Assembly (NCBI GenBank): GCA_964386385.1
Contig: CAYLRN010000009.1
Span: forward strand, 1 to 64,000
DNA from: RUG572 sp964386385
GTDB taxonomy: Bacteria; Verrucomicrobiota; Kiritimatiellia; RFP12; UBA1067
Direction: 5' to 3'
DNA length: 64,000 nt
The notes under the pieces were generated by a model, which ran no database searches, had not been told where the DNA came from, and saw only the letters and a list, made by a program, of their open reading frames with translations. Shown piece by piece: positions 50,228-59,084 of this stretch (within the stretch, counting starts at the first letter, position 1; each line of letters begins with the position of its first letter). Made by a program: the position numbers and the translations under genes.

Positions 50228-51781
50228 ATGGGAAACGAGAAGAAGGGCTGCTGCTGTTCCGCGCGTCCGCTGGGCGCGGACGTCTTCGTCACTCTGCTGA
50301 GGATTGCGGTCGGCTGGCATTTCCTCTACGAGGGCGTCTGGAAACTGGCGCAGTCCAACTGGACGGCGGCCGGCTACCTTCGTTCGAGCGAATGGATCGC
50401 GGGGCCGCTGTTCAAGGCGATTGCGGCGAATCCCGCGGCCATGCAGGTTGTCGACCTCGTTAACGAATGGGGGCTTGTGCTGATAGGGCTTGGGCTGGTC
50501 GCGGGCGTCGCGTCGCGGGCGGCGGCCGTCGCGGGTGCGGCCGTTCTCGCGTTCTACTACGTCTGCCAGCCGCCGTGGCTTGCGCCGTCCGCGGATGCGC
50601 ACTACCTCTTCCTCGACCTGCGCCTTGTGGAGGCGATTGCGATGCTGCTCTTCGTCTGCGCGCCCGGCCTTGGAATCGGCAGTCTTCTGCGCGGACTCTG
50701 GGCGAAGCTCGCCTCGCGCAGGGCGAATGCGCCGGAGGATGGCGAAGACGCGGCGCCGGCCGCCGTGGCCACGCGCCGCGACTGGCTGGGAGGTCTCGCG
50801 TCATGCACCGCGCTTGCGGCGTTCGGCGGACTCTTCCTGCGCTGGAAGCTCGGAAAGGTTGACGCCGTCACGAGCGCGACGGCCAAGGCGTTCGAGTTCA
50901 CCGGCCTTGACAAGCTCTCGCATCCGATCGACCAGTTCGTTTCGCTGGGCGGAAACGTGAAGGTGAGCCGCCTCATCCTCGGAGGCGGCATGATCAGCGG
51001 CTACGCGCATCCGCGCGACCTCAAGTACCTGAGCGGCCCGAACGGACTCATGAAGGCGTACAACACGCCGGACCGGACGCGCCACACGCTCGCCTTCGCC
51101 GAAAAGGCGGGCATCAACACGATGATCATCAACCCGCTCCTGATCGACACCGTCACGGACTACTGGAAGCGCACTGGCGGCAAGATCCAGTTCATCACGA
51201 ACTGCGGCTACCACGGCGCGGCCGGCGCGAACGAGGAGACGATCGCCAAGGGCCTCGTGCAGGGCGCGAAGATGAGCGTGGACCGCGGCGCCGCCTCCTG
51301 CTTCATGCGCGGAGAGTACACCGACAACATGGCCGCGAAGGGACAGGCCAAGCTCTTCGCCGGCTGCCTCGCCGAGATGAAGAAGCTCCCCGTGCCGATC
51401 GGCATCGGCTGCCACGAGTGGAAGACCGTCAAGTTCTGCCTCGAGCACGACATCGTCCCCGACTACTGGATGCTCACCTTCAACAGCCGCAAGTACTGGA
51501 GCGCCACGCCCTCCTTCGGCACGAACCACGACAACTGCTGGTGCACGGACCCCGAAGGCCTGAAGGAGTACATGAAGACCGTCAAGCAGCCGTGGATCGC
51601 ATTCAAGGTGCTCGGCGCCGGCGCGATCCTCCCGCGCGAGGGCTTCCCCTATGCGTTCAACAACGGCGCGGACGCCATCTGCGTGGGAATGTTCGACTTC
51701 CAGATGGTCGAGAACGTCAACCTCGTCAACGGCATCTTCAAGGACGGCCTGCCCAAGCGCGCCCGCCCGTGGAATTCCTGA
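50228..51781 (+). CDS. DoxX-like membrane domain fused to a TIM-barrel (aldo/keto-reductase-like) domain
   Basis: The 517-aa protein has four transmembrane helices of the DoxX/MauE-like type (about residues 15-165; LLRIAVGWHFLYEGVWKL is the family start). Then comes a Tat-like stretch, TRRDWLGGLASCTALAAFGG (about 179-200). The soluble part (about 235-517; KVSRLILGGGMISGYAHPRD, AEKAGINTMIINPLL, and a late KVLGAGAILPREGF) looks like a TIM barrel related to aldo/keto reductases of PVC bacteria, usually separate exported proteins. The joining of a polytopic domain and an apparently Tat-exported one is unusual. AGGAG at 50213-50217 supports the start. Function unknown; redox work at the membrane is a guess. 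Confidence 0.6.
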   Translation: MGNEKKGCCCSARPLGADVFVTLLRIAVGWHFLYEGVWKLAQSNWTAAGYLRSSEWIAGPLFKAIAANPAAMQVVDLVNEWGLVLIGLGLVAGVASRAAAVAGAAVLAFYYVCQPPWLAPSADAHYLFLDLRLVEAIAMLLFVCAPGLGIGSLLRGLWAKLASRRANAPEDGEDAAPAAVATRRDWLGGLASCTALAAFGGLFLRWKLGKVDAVTSATAKAFEFTGLDKLSHPIDQFVSLGGNVKVSRLILGGGMISGYAHPRDLKYLSGPNGLMKAYNTPDRTRHTLAFAEKAGINTMIINPLLIDTVTDYWKRTGGKIQFITNCGYHGAAGANEETIAKGLVQGAKMSVDRGAASCFMRGEYTDNMAAKGQAKLFAGCLAEMKKLPVPIGIGCHEWKTVKFCLEHDIVPDYWMLTFNSRKYWSATPSFGTNHDNCWCTDPEGLKEYMKTVKQPWIAFKVLGAGAILPREGFPYAFNNGADAICVGMFDFQMVENVNLVNGIFKDGLPKRARPWNS

Positions 51782-51787
51782 CCGGCG

Positions 51788-52936
51788 ATGACCGGCAGTC
51801 GGCAGCATACGGCGATTTCGCTGTTTTCCGGCGCGGGCGGACTCGACATCGGCGTCCGCCGGGCAGGATTCGACGTCCGCGCCTGCGTCGAACTTGACAG
51901 GAACGCGTGCGACACCCTGCGCTGGAACATCGCGGCGCAGGGCGAACGCACTCGGGTCTACGAAGGCGACATCAGAACGGTCGACCCCGCTGGCATTCTC
52001 GCCGACCTCGGACTGGCCCCTGGCGACGTGGACCTCCTCTTCGGCGGCCCGCCCTGTCAGGCGTTTTCGCTGATTGGCAAGCAAATGTCCCTGGAGGACG
52101 AGCGCGGAATGCTGCTCTTCCAGATGATCCGCTATGTCGCGGTCATGCGGCCGAAGGTCGTCCTGATGGAACAGGTCAAGGGGCTGCTCTCGGCGAAGGA
52201 CGGAATAGGGCGAAAGGGCGGAGTGCTGGAGCGTCTGCTGCGGGCGTTCGACTGCCTTGGCTACGTCGTGAAGTACAAGGTGTGCCTTGCCGCGGACTAC
52301 GGCGTGGCGCAGCTGCGCAATCGCGTGATTCTCGTTGCGACAAGGGAGCGCAACGGTTTTGAGTTCCCAATGCCGACACATCGCGATCCGGCGGCCGGCG
52401 ACCTGTTCAATGCCGGTCTTTTTCCGAGGAAGACCGTGGGCGAGGCGTTGGCCGGGCTTGGCCCCGTGCATTTGAAGGAGAAGGGCAGGACCGTCTATCC
52501 CGACGAGTTTCGCAATCACGTCGACGTCACTCCCGAACGCGACCGCGAACGCATCCACCATGTTCCGGAGGGGCTGTATCTGTCTTCGCAGAAAGACCTT
52601 CCCGCTTCGATTCTCGGCAATCTCAAGGCCAAGGACACGACCAAGTACCTTCGTCTTGACCGTTCGCGCCAGTCGAACACGCTTCGCTGCGGAGAGATAT
52701 TCTTCCATCCGGTCGAGGACAGATATCTCACGCCGCGCGAGTACATGCGCATTCACGGATATCCGGACGACTATGTCCTCAAAGGTCCGATCCGGTCGCG
52801 CACGGGCAGCGTGAAGGACCTCGACCAGCATCGGCAGGTCGCGAACTCCGTCCCTCCTCCGCTCGCCCATGCCATCGCCGCGCAGATCATGCGCTACCTT
52901 GAGGATGCCGGAAAAGGAGGAACAGTATGTGGATGA
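51788..52936 (+). CDS. Solitary DNA (cytosine-5) methyltransferase
   Basis: The 382-aa protein has the ordered m5C motifs: I (ISLFSGAGGLDIGVRRAGF), IV (GGPPCQAFS, catalytic C90), VI (LMEQVKGLL, with Gln in place of the usual Asn of ENV), VIII (QLRNRVILVA) and X (QVANSVPPPLAHAI). It starts seven bases after the DoxX-fusion stop. No nuclease gene is next to it, so it is an orphan methylase (regulation, epigenetics or relic of an R-M system). The Gln in motif VI is tolerated in some members. Its GC content is like that of the host. Confidence 0.93.
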   Translation: MTGSRQHTAISLFSGAGGLDIGVRRAGFDVRACVELDRNACDTLRWNIAAQGERTRVYEGDIRTVDPAGILADLGLAPGDVDLLFGGPPCQAFSLIGKQMSLEDERGMLLFQMIRYVAVMRPKVVLMEQVKGLLSAKDGIGRKGGVLERLLRAFDCLGYVVKYKVCLAADYGVAQLRNRVILVATRERNGFEFPMPTHRDPAAGDLFNAGLFPRKTVGEALAGLGPVHLKEKGRTVYPDEFRNHVDVTPERDRERIHHVPEGLYLSSQKDLPASILGNLKAKDTTKYLRLDRSRQSNTLRCGEIFFHPVEDRYLTPREYMRIHGYPDDYVLKGPIRSRTGSVKDLDQHRQVANSVPPPLAHAIAAQIMRYLEDAGKGGTVCG

Positions 52937-54255
52937 AAATGCTGCTTGCGCTGTGCGCGTGTGCGGTGTTCGGCGCTGCGCATGGCGCGGCGTCGGGGAC
53001 TCCGGCGGACAGGGCTCTCGCCAAATTGAGGGCGGTGGGCGATTCGCCGAACTACTACTGGGCGTGGACGTACGCCTGGTCCAACCTCTACAATCCCGCG
53101 GGCGACTGGCGATTCGCCCGCGCGGAGGACGGACGCTTTCGCCCGATGCCGACCGACGAGGTGCGCCTTGAAAGCGGCTACCAGATGTATTCCGGCGGCC
53201 GCCGTCCCGTCATCGACTACTCCGACCTCGCCGGCATCGCAGGGACGTGGCACACCACCACGTACTACATGGCCAACCGCGCCTCGCTGACCGCCGTCAT
53301 CCGCCGGCAGTGGCGCGAGTTCGGCGGCCTCATGGTCTTCAGCTGGCACATGGACCACCCCGCCTGCACGAACGGCTTCCCGGCGCGTTCCTACCGCTTC
53401 AAGACCGAGGGCGCGGACTGCAACGTGATCGGGCAGATTCTCGACGGCACGGGCGGACCCTGCGGCACGGGCCTCATGAACGGCGCTCCGTTCCGCGCAC
53501 CCTTCCCCAACCCGCGCGCCTGGTACATGGCGGCGCTCAAGGACGTCGCCGACTTCTTCAACGGCCTCGTCGACGAGGAGACCGGCGAGAAGATTCCCGT
53601 CGTCATGCGCCATCCGCACGAAATGGACGGCACATGGTTCTGGTGGGGGCGCGACAGATGCTCGCCCGGCGAGTTCCGCGCGTTCTGTCGCATGACCGCC
53701 GACTATCTTCGCGCGGCCTGCGGCGACGGGCAGATTCTCTTCGCCTACACGCCCGACCGGACGTGGAAGGAACTGGGCGCGGAGGGAGACGCCGCCAACA
53801 CGTTCCTCTCCCGCTATCCGGGGGACGCATACGTGGACATTGTCGGCTTCGACGACTACTCCCTCGGACACGGCGACGACCGCGAAGTCGAGGAACGCCT
53901 TTCCGAGACGGTCCGCAAGCTGCGCATCGTGAGCGACTTCGCGCTGGCGCATGGCAAGGCCGCCGCCCTGACGGAGACGGGCGGGCTGAAGAAGCGCGAC
54001 GACTTCTGGGTTCACGTCCATCGCGCCGCGACGGCGCCGGGCGTCCGCTGCGCGTTCGTGGACACGTGGGCGCGCGCCTACGGCATGATTCCGGAGACGG
54101 CGGCCGGCGAGCGCGACCAGCTGGCGTTCGCGCGGCGGCCCGAAGTCCTCATGGCGGACACCCCGTGCGCTGGCTTCCGCCCGTGCGCGGCGGACGCGCC
54201 ATCGGCAATTCGATCTTCAGGGCAGGGCAATGGCGGCAGCGCCGAAGGGAAGTGA
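52927..54255 (+). CDS. Secreted GH26 glycoside hydrolase (beta-mannanase-type)
   Basis: The 442-aa protein has a signal peptide (MLLALCACAVFGAAHG) and a GH26 barrel: HMDHP, then RHPHEMDGTWFWWG with acid/base E232 and AALTETGG with nucleophile E350. GH26 enzymes cut beta-1,4-mannan or related beta-glucans. AAGGAGG (52914-52920) supports ATG 52927, which overlaps the methylase stop by 10 bases. The last 45 residues after EVLMADTPC are low complexity and may be poorly structured. Confidence 0.88.
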   Translation: MWMKMLLALCACAVFGAAHGAASGTPADRALAKLRAVGDSPNYYWAWTYAWSNLYNPAGDWRFARAEDGRFRPMPTDEVRLESGYQMYSGGRRPVIDYSDLAGIAGTWHTTTYYMANRASLTAVIRRQWREFGGLMVFSWHMDHPACTNGFPARSYRFKTEGADCNVIGQILDGTGGPCGTGLMNGAPFRAPFPNPRAWYMAALKDVADFFNGLVDEETGEKIPVVMRHPHEMDGTWFWWGRDRCSPGEFRAFCRMTADYLRAACGDGQILFAYTPDRTWKELGAEGDAANTFLSRYPGDAYVDIVGFDDYSLGHGDDREVEERLSETVRKLRIVSDFALAHGKAAALTETGGLKKRDDFWVHVHRAATAPGVRCAFVDTWARAYGMIPETAAGERDQLAFARRPEVLMADTPCAGFRPCAADAPSAIRSSGQGNGGSAEGK

Positions 54256-54262
54256 ACGCGAC

Positions 54263-55912
54263 ATGGCGAAAAGGAAGAAATCTCCGCTGATTCCGTATCT
54301 CAACGCGGCGGCAAACCTCTATGGGGCGTTGGCGGTGGACGACTTCTGCCGCATTTACAACGGCTATCTGCTGGACCGGAACGACGGGAGGGAATTCCTC
54401 ATCTGGCAGGACAAGGTGGAGGATGCGATGTCGGCCGCGCTCTCGAAGATCGACGGCGACGTTCCGTTCGACGAGGTGGGCTTCCTGCGCTACGAGCATG
54501 ACGACGGAACGGTCTACGTCGTCAGCCGCGACATGTTCTCAAAGGAGGATGACGAGGGGGAATGCGCCGACGACATTCTCGTCAACAGGATGCTGCAGGA
54601 CAGGCGTGGTCAGATAGACCTCGCAGTCCTTCCCGAAGAGGATTTTCTGAAGTACCAGGACAAGGACTGGCTGCCGGAAACGGAAAACGTCAAGGTCATG
54701 CGCGACATGCTTCTGAAGAGGTACGAATCCATGGGCGTGGGCAAGGCCGCTGCGGAGGACGACTTCTCCACCTTCGTCTTTCTAGCCAGGTCGAGCGCCG
54801 ACCCCTCCGCCCTATGGTATTTCGCATGCGTAAAGCTCGACGCCTTTGCCCCCGAGAGCTCTGAGGACATTGCGTTCGTCAACTGCCTGATGCGCTTTAT
54901 GTGCGACGTCCCCGTCTGGAGCTATCTTGGCCATTCGCGGAACGGCCTGATCGAACTGGGAGTCTTTACGGAGAAGGAGTGCGAAGCGGAACTGGTGGAT
55001 TCGGTGGCGCGCGCGCGCGACAAGGCCATTGAATTGGCGGAACGGTACGACCGGGACGAGGAAGACGACCGGGACGACGAAGAGGAAGACGTCCTGGACG
55101 AGGACGATGACTGGGACGAAGAGGAGGAGGACTGGGACGAGGAGGAGGACGGCGAGGAAGACGAAGAGGACGCCGGGAGGCGGGAGAAGGAAGAGGCGGA
55201 AGACCGGGAATTTGTCGCCACGCTGCCGCCCGCCGGATGTCCCGACCACGAGGTCGACTTTTCATTCGTCAACGACGACGCCATGCAGAAGAAGACGCTG
55301 GAGAGTTTTCTGGACGTCCAGTCGATAGTCGACGATTTCGTCGATTGCGTATTGATGGATGAGGTCAAGAAGTCTGAACTGGCCGCGGCGGAGAAGCGTC
55401 TTGGGTTTGGGAAGCCGACGTCGGAGAGCATGGCGCTTGCCGTCGACTTCTATGCGGCCGTCTTCGGCAAGGACGGAAAGAAGTCTCCGCTCGCTCGTCT
55501 GCTTGCGGAAAGGGAGACGTTCGACGTGATCGACCGCGCGGCGCTCGACTACCTCGCGAACGTCCGCTACGCCTGGCTGGAGGCGCTGGCCGTGAAAAGG
55601 GGGTTGGGCGTCAGGTGCCGCGATCTGGTGACGGGGAAGGAACTCTTTCTCATGGAGCCCGACTTCAGCCAGAAGGTCGACGTCAAGGGCATGACGGTCT
55701 GCGGCCCGATTGCGCCGATGGGAGATGTCTACTTCATGCCGGACTTCCCCTGTCCGGTCCGCTTCAGGACGTCGGAAAGCGTCCATCGTGAAGTCAGGGA
55801 GGCACTTGGGCTTCCCCTGGAAGGTCCGCTCTCGCTCTCCCCGGAGGACGAGGCGCGCTTCGCCGCCGAGGCGATTTCGCGGGTCTACATGGCCGGCGGC
55901 CTCGAGGATTAA
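54263..55912 (+). CDS. Hypothetical protein with a long acidic tract
   Basis: I do not recognise this 549-aa protein. It has no signal peptide or membrane segment. The N-terminal half (about 1-260) is mixed alpha/beta, then residues about 265-320 are nearly all Asp, Glu and Trp (DEEEEDWDEEED and similar), then a C-terminal half (about 330-549) that includes a Cys-containing loop. The acidic stretch could be a linker or a binding surface for basic partners. ATG 54230 is in frame and overlaps the GH26 gene; 54263 (MAKRKKSPLIP) is a simpler choice, but the ribosome binding site GAAGGGA is distant. It ends at a TAA that is part of a TTAAGTGG repeat. Confidence 0.6.
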   Translation: MAKRKKSPLIPYLNAAANLYGALAVDDFCRIYNGYLLDRNDGREFLIWQDKVEDAMSAALSKIDGDVPFDEVGFLRYEHDDGTVYVVSRDMFSKEDDEGECADDILVNRMLQDRRGQIDLAVLPEEDFLKYQDKDWLPETENVKVMRDMLLKRYESMGVGKAAAEDDFSTFVFLARSSADPSALWYFACVKLDAFAPESSEDIAFVNCLMRFMCDVPVWSYLGHSRNGLIELGVFTEKECEAELVDSVARARDKAIELAERYDRDEEDDRDDEEEDVLDEDDDWDEEEEDWDEEEDGEEDEEDAGRREKEEAEDREFVATLPPAGCPDHEVDFSFVNDDAMQKKTLESFLDVQSIVDDFVDCVLMDEVKKSELAAAEKRLGFGKPTSESMALAVDFYAAVFGKDGKKSPLARLLAERETFDVIDRAALDYLANVRYAWLEALAVKRGLGVRCRDLVTGKELFLMEPDFSQKVDVKGMTVCGPIAPMGDVYFMPDFPCPVRFRTSESVHREVREALGLPLEGPLSLSPEDEARFAAEAISRVYMAGGLED

Positions 55913-56009
55913 GTGGTTATGTGCAGGTCGGACGTCGGGCAGGCGCAACTTAACCACCAGCCCACCTGCCCACCTGCCCACTTGACCACTTAACCACTTA
56001 ACCACTTAA
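55906..56009. repeat. Inverted TTAAGTGG arrays between the acidic protein and the AAA-ATPase gene
   Basis: A forward GATTAAGTGGTTATGTG (55906-55922) contains the stop codon of the upstream gene. The inverted array CCACTTAACCACTTAAC runs to about 56009, with variant units CCCACCTGCCCACCTG between. The two ends can pair into a stem of about 16 bp. Confidence 0.75.
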
Positions 56010-56018
56010 TGGTATAAT
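56010..56018 (+). promoter_or_regulatory. Extended -10 promoter giving a probable leaderless mRNA
   Basis: TGGTATAAT (56010-56018) is followed by seven bases and ATG 56026. An in-frame ATG at 56017 overlaps the -10 box itself and is therefore unlikely to be the start. The promoter is built into the end of the TTAAGTGG array. Confidence 0.7.
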
Positions 56019-56025
56019 GGCTGAC

Positions 56026-57795
56026 ATGGAAGAACACGAGCCGAAGAGAATAGCCTACGGCGTGATCAACTACGCCGAGCTCGTCCGCGAATGCCACTTC
56101 GTGGACAACACCGCGCACCTCCGCGCGCTCGAGCGCGTGAAGACGCCCATCTTCCTGCGCCCGAAGCGCTTCGGCAAGTCGCTCTGGTGCTCCATGCTCG
56201 GCTACTACTACGACGTGAAGGAGAAGGGCAGCTTCGCGGAGCTCTTCGGCAGGACGGACATCGGACGGCGCCCCACGCCGCTCGCGAACTCGTTCCTCGT
56301 GATAAAGTTCGACTTCTCCGTGATCACCGTCGGTACGCTCGCGGAAATAGAGCGTGAATTCTTCACGCACGTGAAGGGCTGCGTCGGGAACTTCGCGGCG
56401 CACTACGGCGACCTTGCGGACTGGTCGTCCGCGCTTGGGATGTCGACCCCGGCTTCCATGATCGCGGAGGTCCGCAATGTCGTCGCCCGCAACGGTCTCC
56501 CGCCGCTGTACGCGATCGTGGACGAGTACGACAACTTCACGAACGAACTGGTGGTGTCCGGACGCGACGCGGACTACGACGCCGTGTGCGGACACGACGG
56601 CGGGGCGGTGCGCGAATCGTTCTTCAAGGCGTTCTTCAAGTCGTTCAAGGCGGGGCTCGCCGACGGCACGGTCGGGCGCACGTACTTCACGGGCGTGCTG
56701 CCCATCACGCTCGACGACCTTTCGAGCGGGTTCAACGTCGGCACCGTCGTGAGCCTCAACCCGGAGTTCATCTCCATGGTCGGGTTCACGCAGAGGCAGG
56801 TCGAGCGCTACGTGGACGACGTGTTCGCCGACTTCGGGTTCGACCCGGCCTTGAAGCCCACCGTCCTCTCCGACATGAAGGCGTTCTACGACGGCTACCG
56901 CTTCACGCCCGAATCCGAACCGCTCTACAACGCGACGATCTGCAACTGGTACGTGTTCAACCTCGTCTCGAACGGCGGCCGCCCGCCGACGTACGTGATC
57001 GACGCGAACCTGCGGACTGACGTCGGCTGGGTCCGCCGCCTCGGCGGGTCGAACGACAGGGTGCGCGACCGCGTCCGCGCCTACGTCGAGCGCGGGGAGG
57101 GCGAGGACGCCGATTCGGGCGGACTCTCCGCGAAGTTCGGGCGCGTGAAGTTCTTCTCGAAGGAGTTCTTCCCGTACGCGCTCTACTACCTTGGGCTTCT
57201 CACGTTCGAGAACAGGTTCAGGATGCAGATTCCGAACCTCATGGTCCGGAACATGTTCGTGGACTACTACGACGAGCTGACGCAGGTGTCCAACGGCGCG
57301 GAGGCGAGCCGCCACTTCCTCGCCGCCGCCGAGTCGCTCGCCCTTGGCGACGGCACGTGGAGGGGCCTCTTCGCGGCGTTCTGGGAGCACTACGTGAAGG
57401 CGCGGATTCCCGCGCAGGCGTTCGACCAGATGAACGAGAACTTCTTCCGGACGACGTTCACGTCCCGCGCCTGGGACGCGCTCTGCCCGTTCTACTCGTT
57501 CGAGACGGAGTACAACACGCCCGCCGGCCGCGTGGACTTCCTCGCGACGCCGAAGCCGGGCTACCCGAAGCCGGCGATGCTGATCGAGTTCAAGTACTTC
57601 ACGAACGCCGAGACCGACCGCGTCCATGCGCTGGAGCGCACCGTCCCGGACGGGGAGACGGCGGCGCAGGCCATTCGCTACCGCGAATCGCTGAAGTCCC
57701 GCCTGACGTGGGTCTCGTCCGTCAGGACCGCCGTGATCGAGGTCTGCGGCTCCCGCGGCTGGAACTGGTTCGACGTGGAGTGCGCGGGAGATTGA
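56026..57795 (+). CDS. AAA-ATPase-like / PD-(D/E)XK nuclease protein (PF09820-PF08011 type)
   Basis: The 589-aa protein begins with the DUF1703-type AAA domain: RIAYGVINYAELVRECHFVDNT and the atypical P-loop RPKRFGKSLWCSM. AIVDEYDNF is the Walker B region. The C-terminal domain (about 495-589; YNTPAGRVDFLATP then LIEFKYF) is a PD-(D/E)XK nuclease with the D and ExK residues. These proteins are abundant, often many copies per genome, in Bacteroidetes and PVC bacteria; the role is unknown, perhaps mobile or defence-related. The stop codon is again part of a TTGAGCGG repeat. Confidence 0.88.
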   Translation: MEEHEPKRIAYGVINYAELVRECHFVDNTAHLRALERVKTPIFLRPKRFGKSLWCSMLGYYYDVKEKGSFAELFGRTDIGRRPTPLANSFLVIKFDFSVITVGTLAEIEREFFTHVKGCVGNFAAHYGDLADWSSALGMSTPASMIAEVRNVVARNGLPPLYAIVDEYDNFTNELVVSGRDADYDAVCGHDGGAVRESFFKAFFKSFKAGLADGTVGRTYFTGVLPITLDDLSSGFNVGTVVSLNPEFISMVGFTQRQVERYVDDVFADFGFDPALKPTVLSDMKAFYDGYRFTPESEPLYNATICNWYVFNLVSNGGRPPTYVIDANLRTDVGWVRRLGGSNDRVRDRVRAYVERGEGEDADSGGLSAKFGRVKFFSKEFFPYALYYLGLLTFENRFRMQIPNLMVRNMFVDYYDELTQVSNGAEASRHFLAAAESLALGDGTWRGLFAAFWEHYVKARIPAQAFDQMNENFFRTTFTSRAWDALCPFYSFETEYNTPAGRVDFLATPKPGYPKPAMLIEFKYFTNAETDRVHALERTVPDGETAAQAIRYRESLKSRLTWVSSVRTAVIEVCGSRGWNWFDVECAGD

Positions 57796-57851
57796 GCGGT
57801 TGAGCTGCACGAACATTCTTTTGACAGCCGCTTAACCGCTTAATCCTTTTT
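57790..57851. terminator. Hairpin of inverted TTAAGCGG units between convergent genes
   Basis: GATTGAGCGGTTGAGCTG (57790-57807, containing the upstream stop codon) pairs with CAGCCGCTTAACCGCTTAAT (57825-57844), with a two-base bulge, and is followed by CCTTTTT. It is placed as a terminator for the ATPase/nuclease gene; on the other strand it meets the end of the DUF4143 gene. Confidence 0.65.
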
Positions 57852-59061
57852 ATTGCGGGCAGCACCACTCCGAGAAGGGGATTACGTCGATTGTGCGGTC
57901 TCCAAAGACGAGGCGGTCGCGCTGGGCGTATGTCACAATCGTGCCGGAGTTGAACGATAGCCTTTCCATGGCACGGAGAAGTCCCCTGATTTCGCGGTCT
58001 TTGTTTTCATCCGTCAGCCTGATGCAGGTCTGGACGGCCGCTGTCACAGAGTGTCTGTCCTTCACGATGAAGTCGCATTCACCGTCGTCGTCAAAGTAGG
58101 AGATGTCCTTCGCGTTGCGGCGGATGGCGAGATAGACCATGTTCTCGAACCGTGCGCCGTCATTCGGTATCCTTCGCGACGAAACGGCGTATTCAAGACC
58201 GGTATCCACGCAGTAGACCTTTCTGGGATTGAGGAGGCGGGATTTCCGCGAGTCGCTGCAGATCGGGACGAAGAAAAAGAGGTAGGCCTTTTCTATCCAT
58301 TCGCACCATTGCGTGACGGTTGAGGCGCTTGCGACGTTCAAGGGTCTGCACATTCGTGAGGCCGTGAACCGGCATCCGACGTTTTCGACAAGATAGGCCG
58401 TCAGTTCACGCACCGCCGCGACGTCGCGGATCTTGTTGTGGACGATCACGTCTCTGTACACGATGTCGTCAAAGAGCTCCTGAAGGACAATCTCCTCGCC
58501 GGTCTGCAGATAGCGGGGGAAGCCGCCGTCATGCGCATATGCGGCGACGCTTTCCTCGGTGGGCGGCCTGTTGGTGTATTGCAGATACTCTCCGTAGGAA
58601 AACGGGAAGAGTTCCCTTGAAATGTGGCGCCCCGTCATCTTTGTCCCAAGTTCGCCCTCGAGAATGGTGGCGTTAGATCCCGAAATGCATATGTGGAAGT
58701 CTTCGTCAAGTTTCTGGCGGACGTACTTCTCCCATCCTGCAAACTGGTCCACTTCGTCGAAGAACAGCCGCCTTGCGCCAGATCGCTCGATCAGCGCATC
58801 GAGACGGACGGTATCGCGCATCTCGAATTGCGTCAGAAGCGGCGATTCGAAATTGACGAAGAACCATGGTTCGTCCTTTGCGTGAATCCGCTGTCTCATG
58901 AGAGTGGACTTTCCGCATCGGCGTACGCCGGTTATGTCCAGGACGTGTGAATCCAGCAATGCTTCGTTGAACGTGAACATCCGCGCCTGTCCATCGTCCT
59001 TTCTTTCCTCGGTCAGACGCTGCCTGTCGATGATTGCCGCAAGTTCAGATTCAAGGATCAT
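57850..59061 (-). CDS. AAA_14/DUF4143 ATPase
   Basis: The 403-aa protein has the P-loop ITGVRRCGKSTLMRQ, Walker B ARRLFFDEVDQF, a SGSN sensor motif (ICISGSNATILEGELGTKMTGR) and the C-terminal DUF4143 domain (about 195-330) with a final nuclease-like FDDDGECDFIVKD. Such archaeal/bacterial ATPases are common and poorly understood, with links to mobile or toxin-antitoxin-like roles. The second ATG (59061) is preferred because AAGGA is eight bases upstream; the ATG at 59067 is too close. Confidence 0.88.
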   Translation of the reverse strand: MILESELAAIIDRQRLTEERKDDGQARMFTFNEALLDSHVLDITGVRRCGKSTLMRQRIHAKDEPWFFVNFESPLLTQFEMRDTVRLDALIERSGARRLFFDEVDQFAGWEKYVRQKLDEDFHICISGSNATILEGELGTKMTGRHISRELFPFSYGEYLQYTNRPPTEESVAAYAHDGGFPRYLQTGEEIVLQELFDDIVYRDVIVHNKIRDVAAVRELTAYLVENVGCRFTASRMCRPLNVASASTVTQWCEWIEKAYLFFFVPICSDSRKSRLLNPRKVYCVDTGLEYAVSSRRIPNDGARFENMVYLAIRRNAKDISYFDDDGECDFIVKDRHSVTAAVQTCIRLTDENKDREIRGLLRAMERLSFNSGTIVTYAQRDRLVFGDRTIDVIPFSEWCCPQ

Positions 59062-59084
59062 TGGCATCGTCCTTTTTATTAGTT

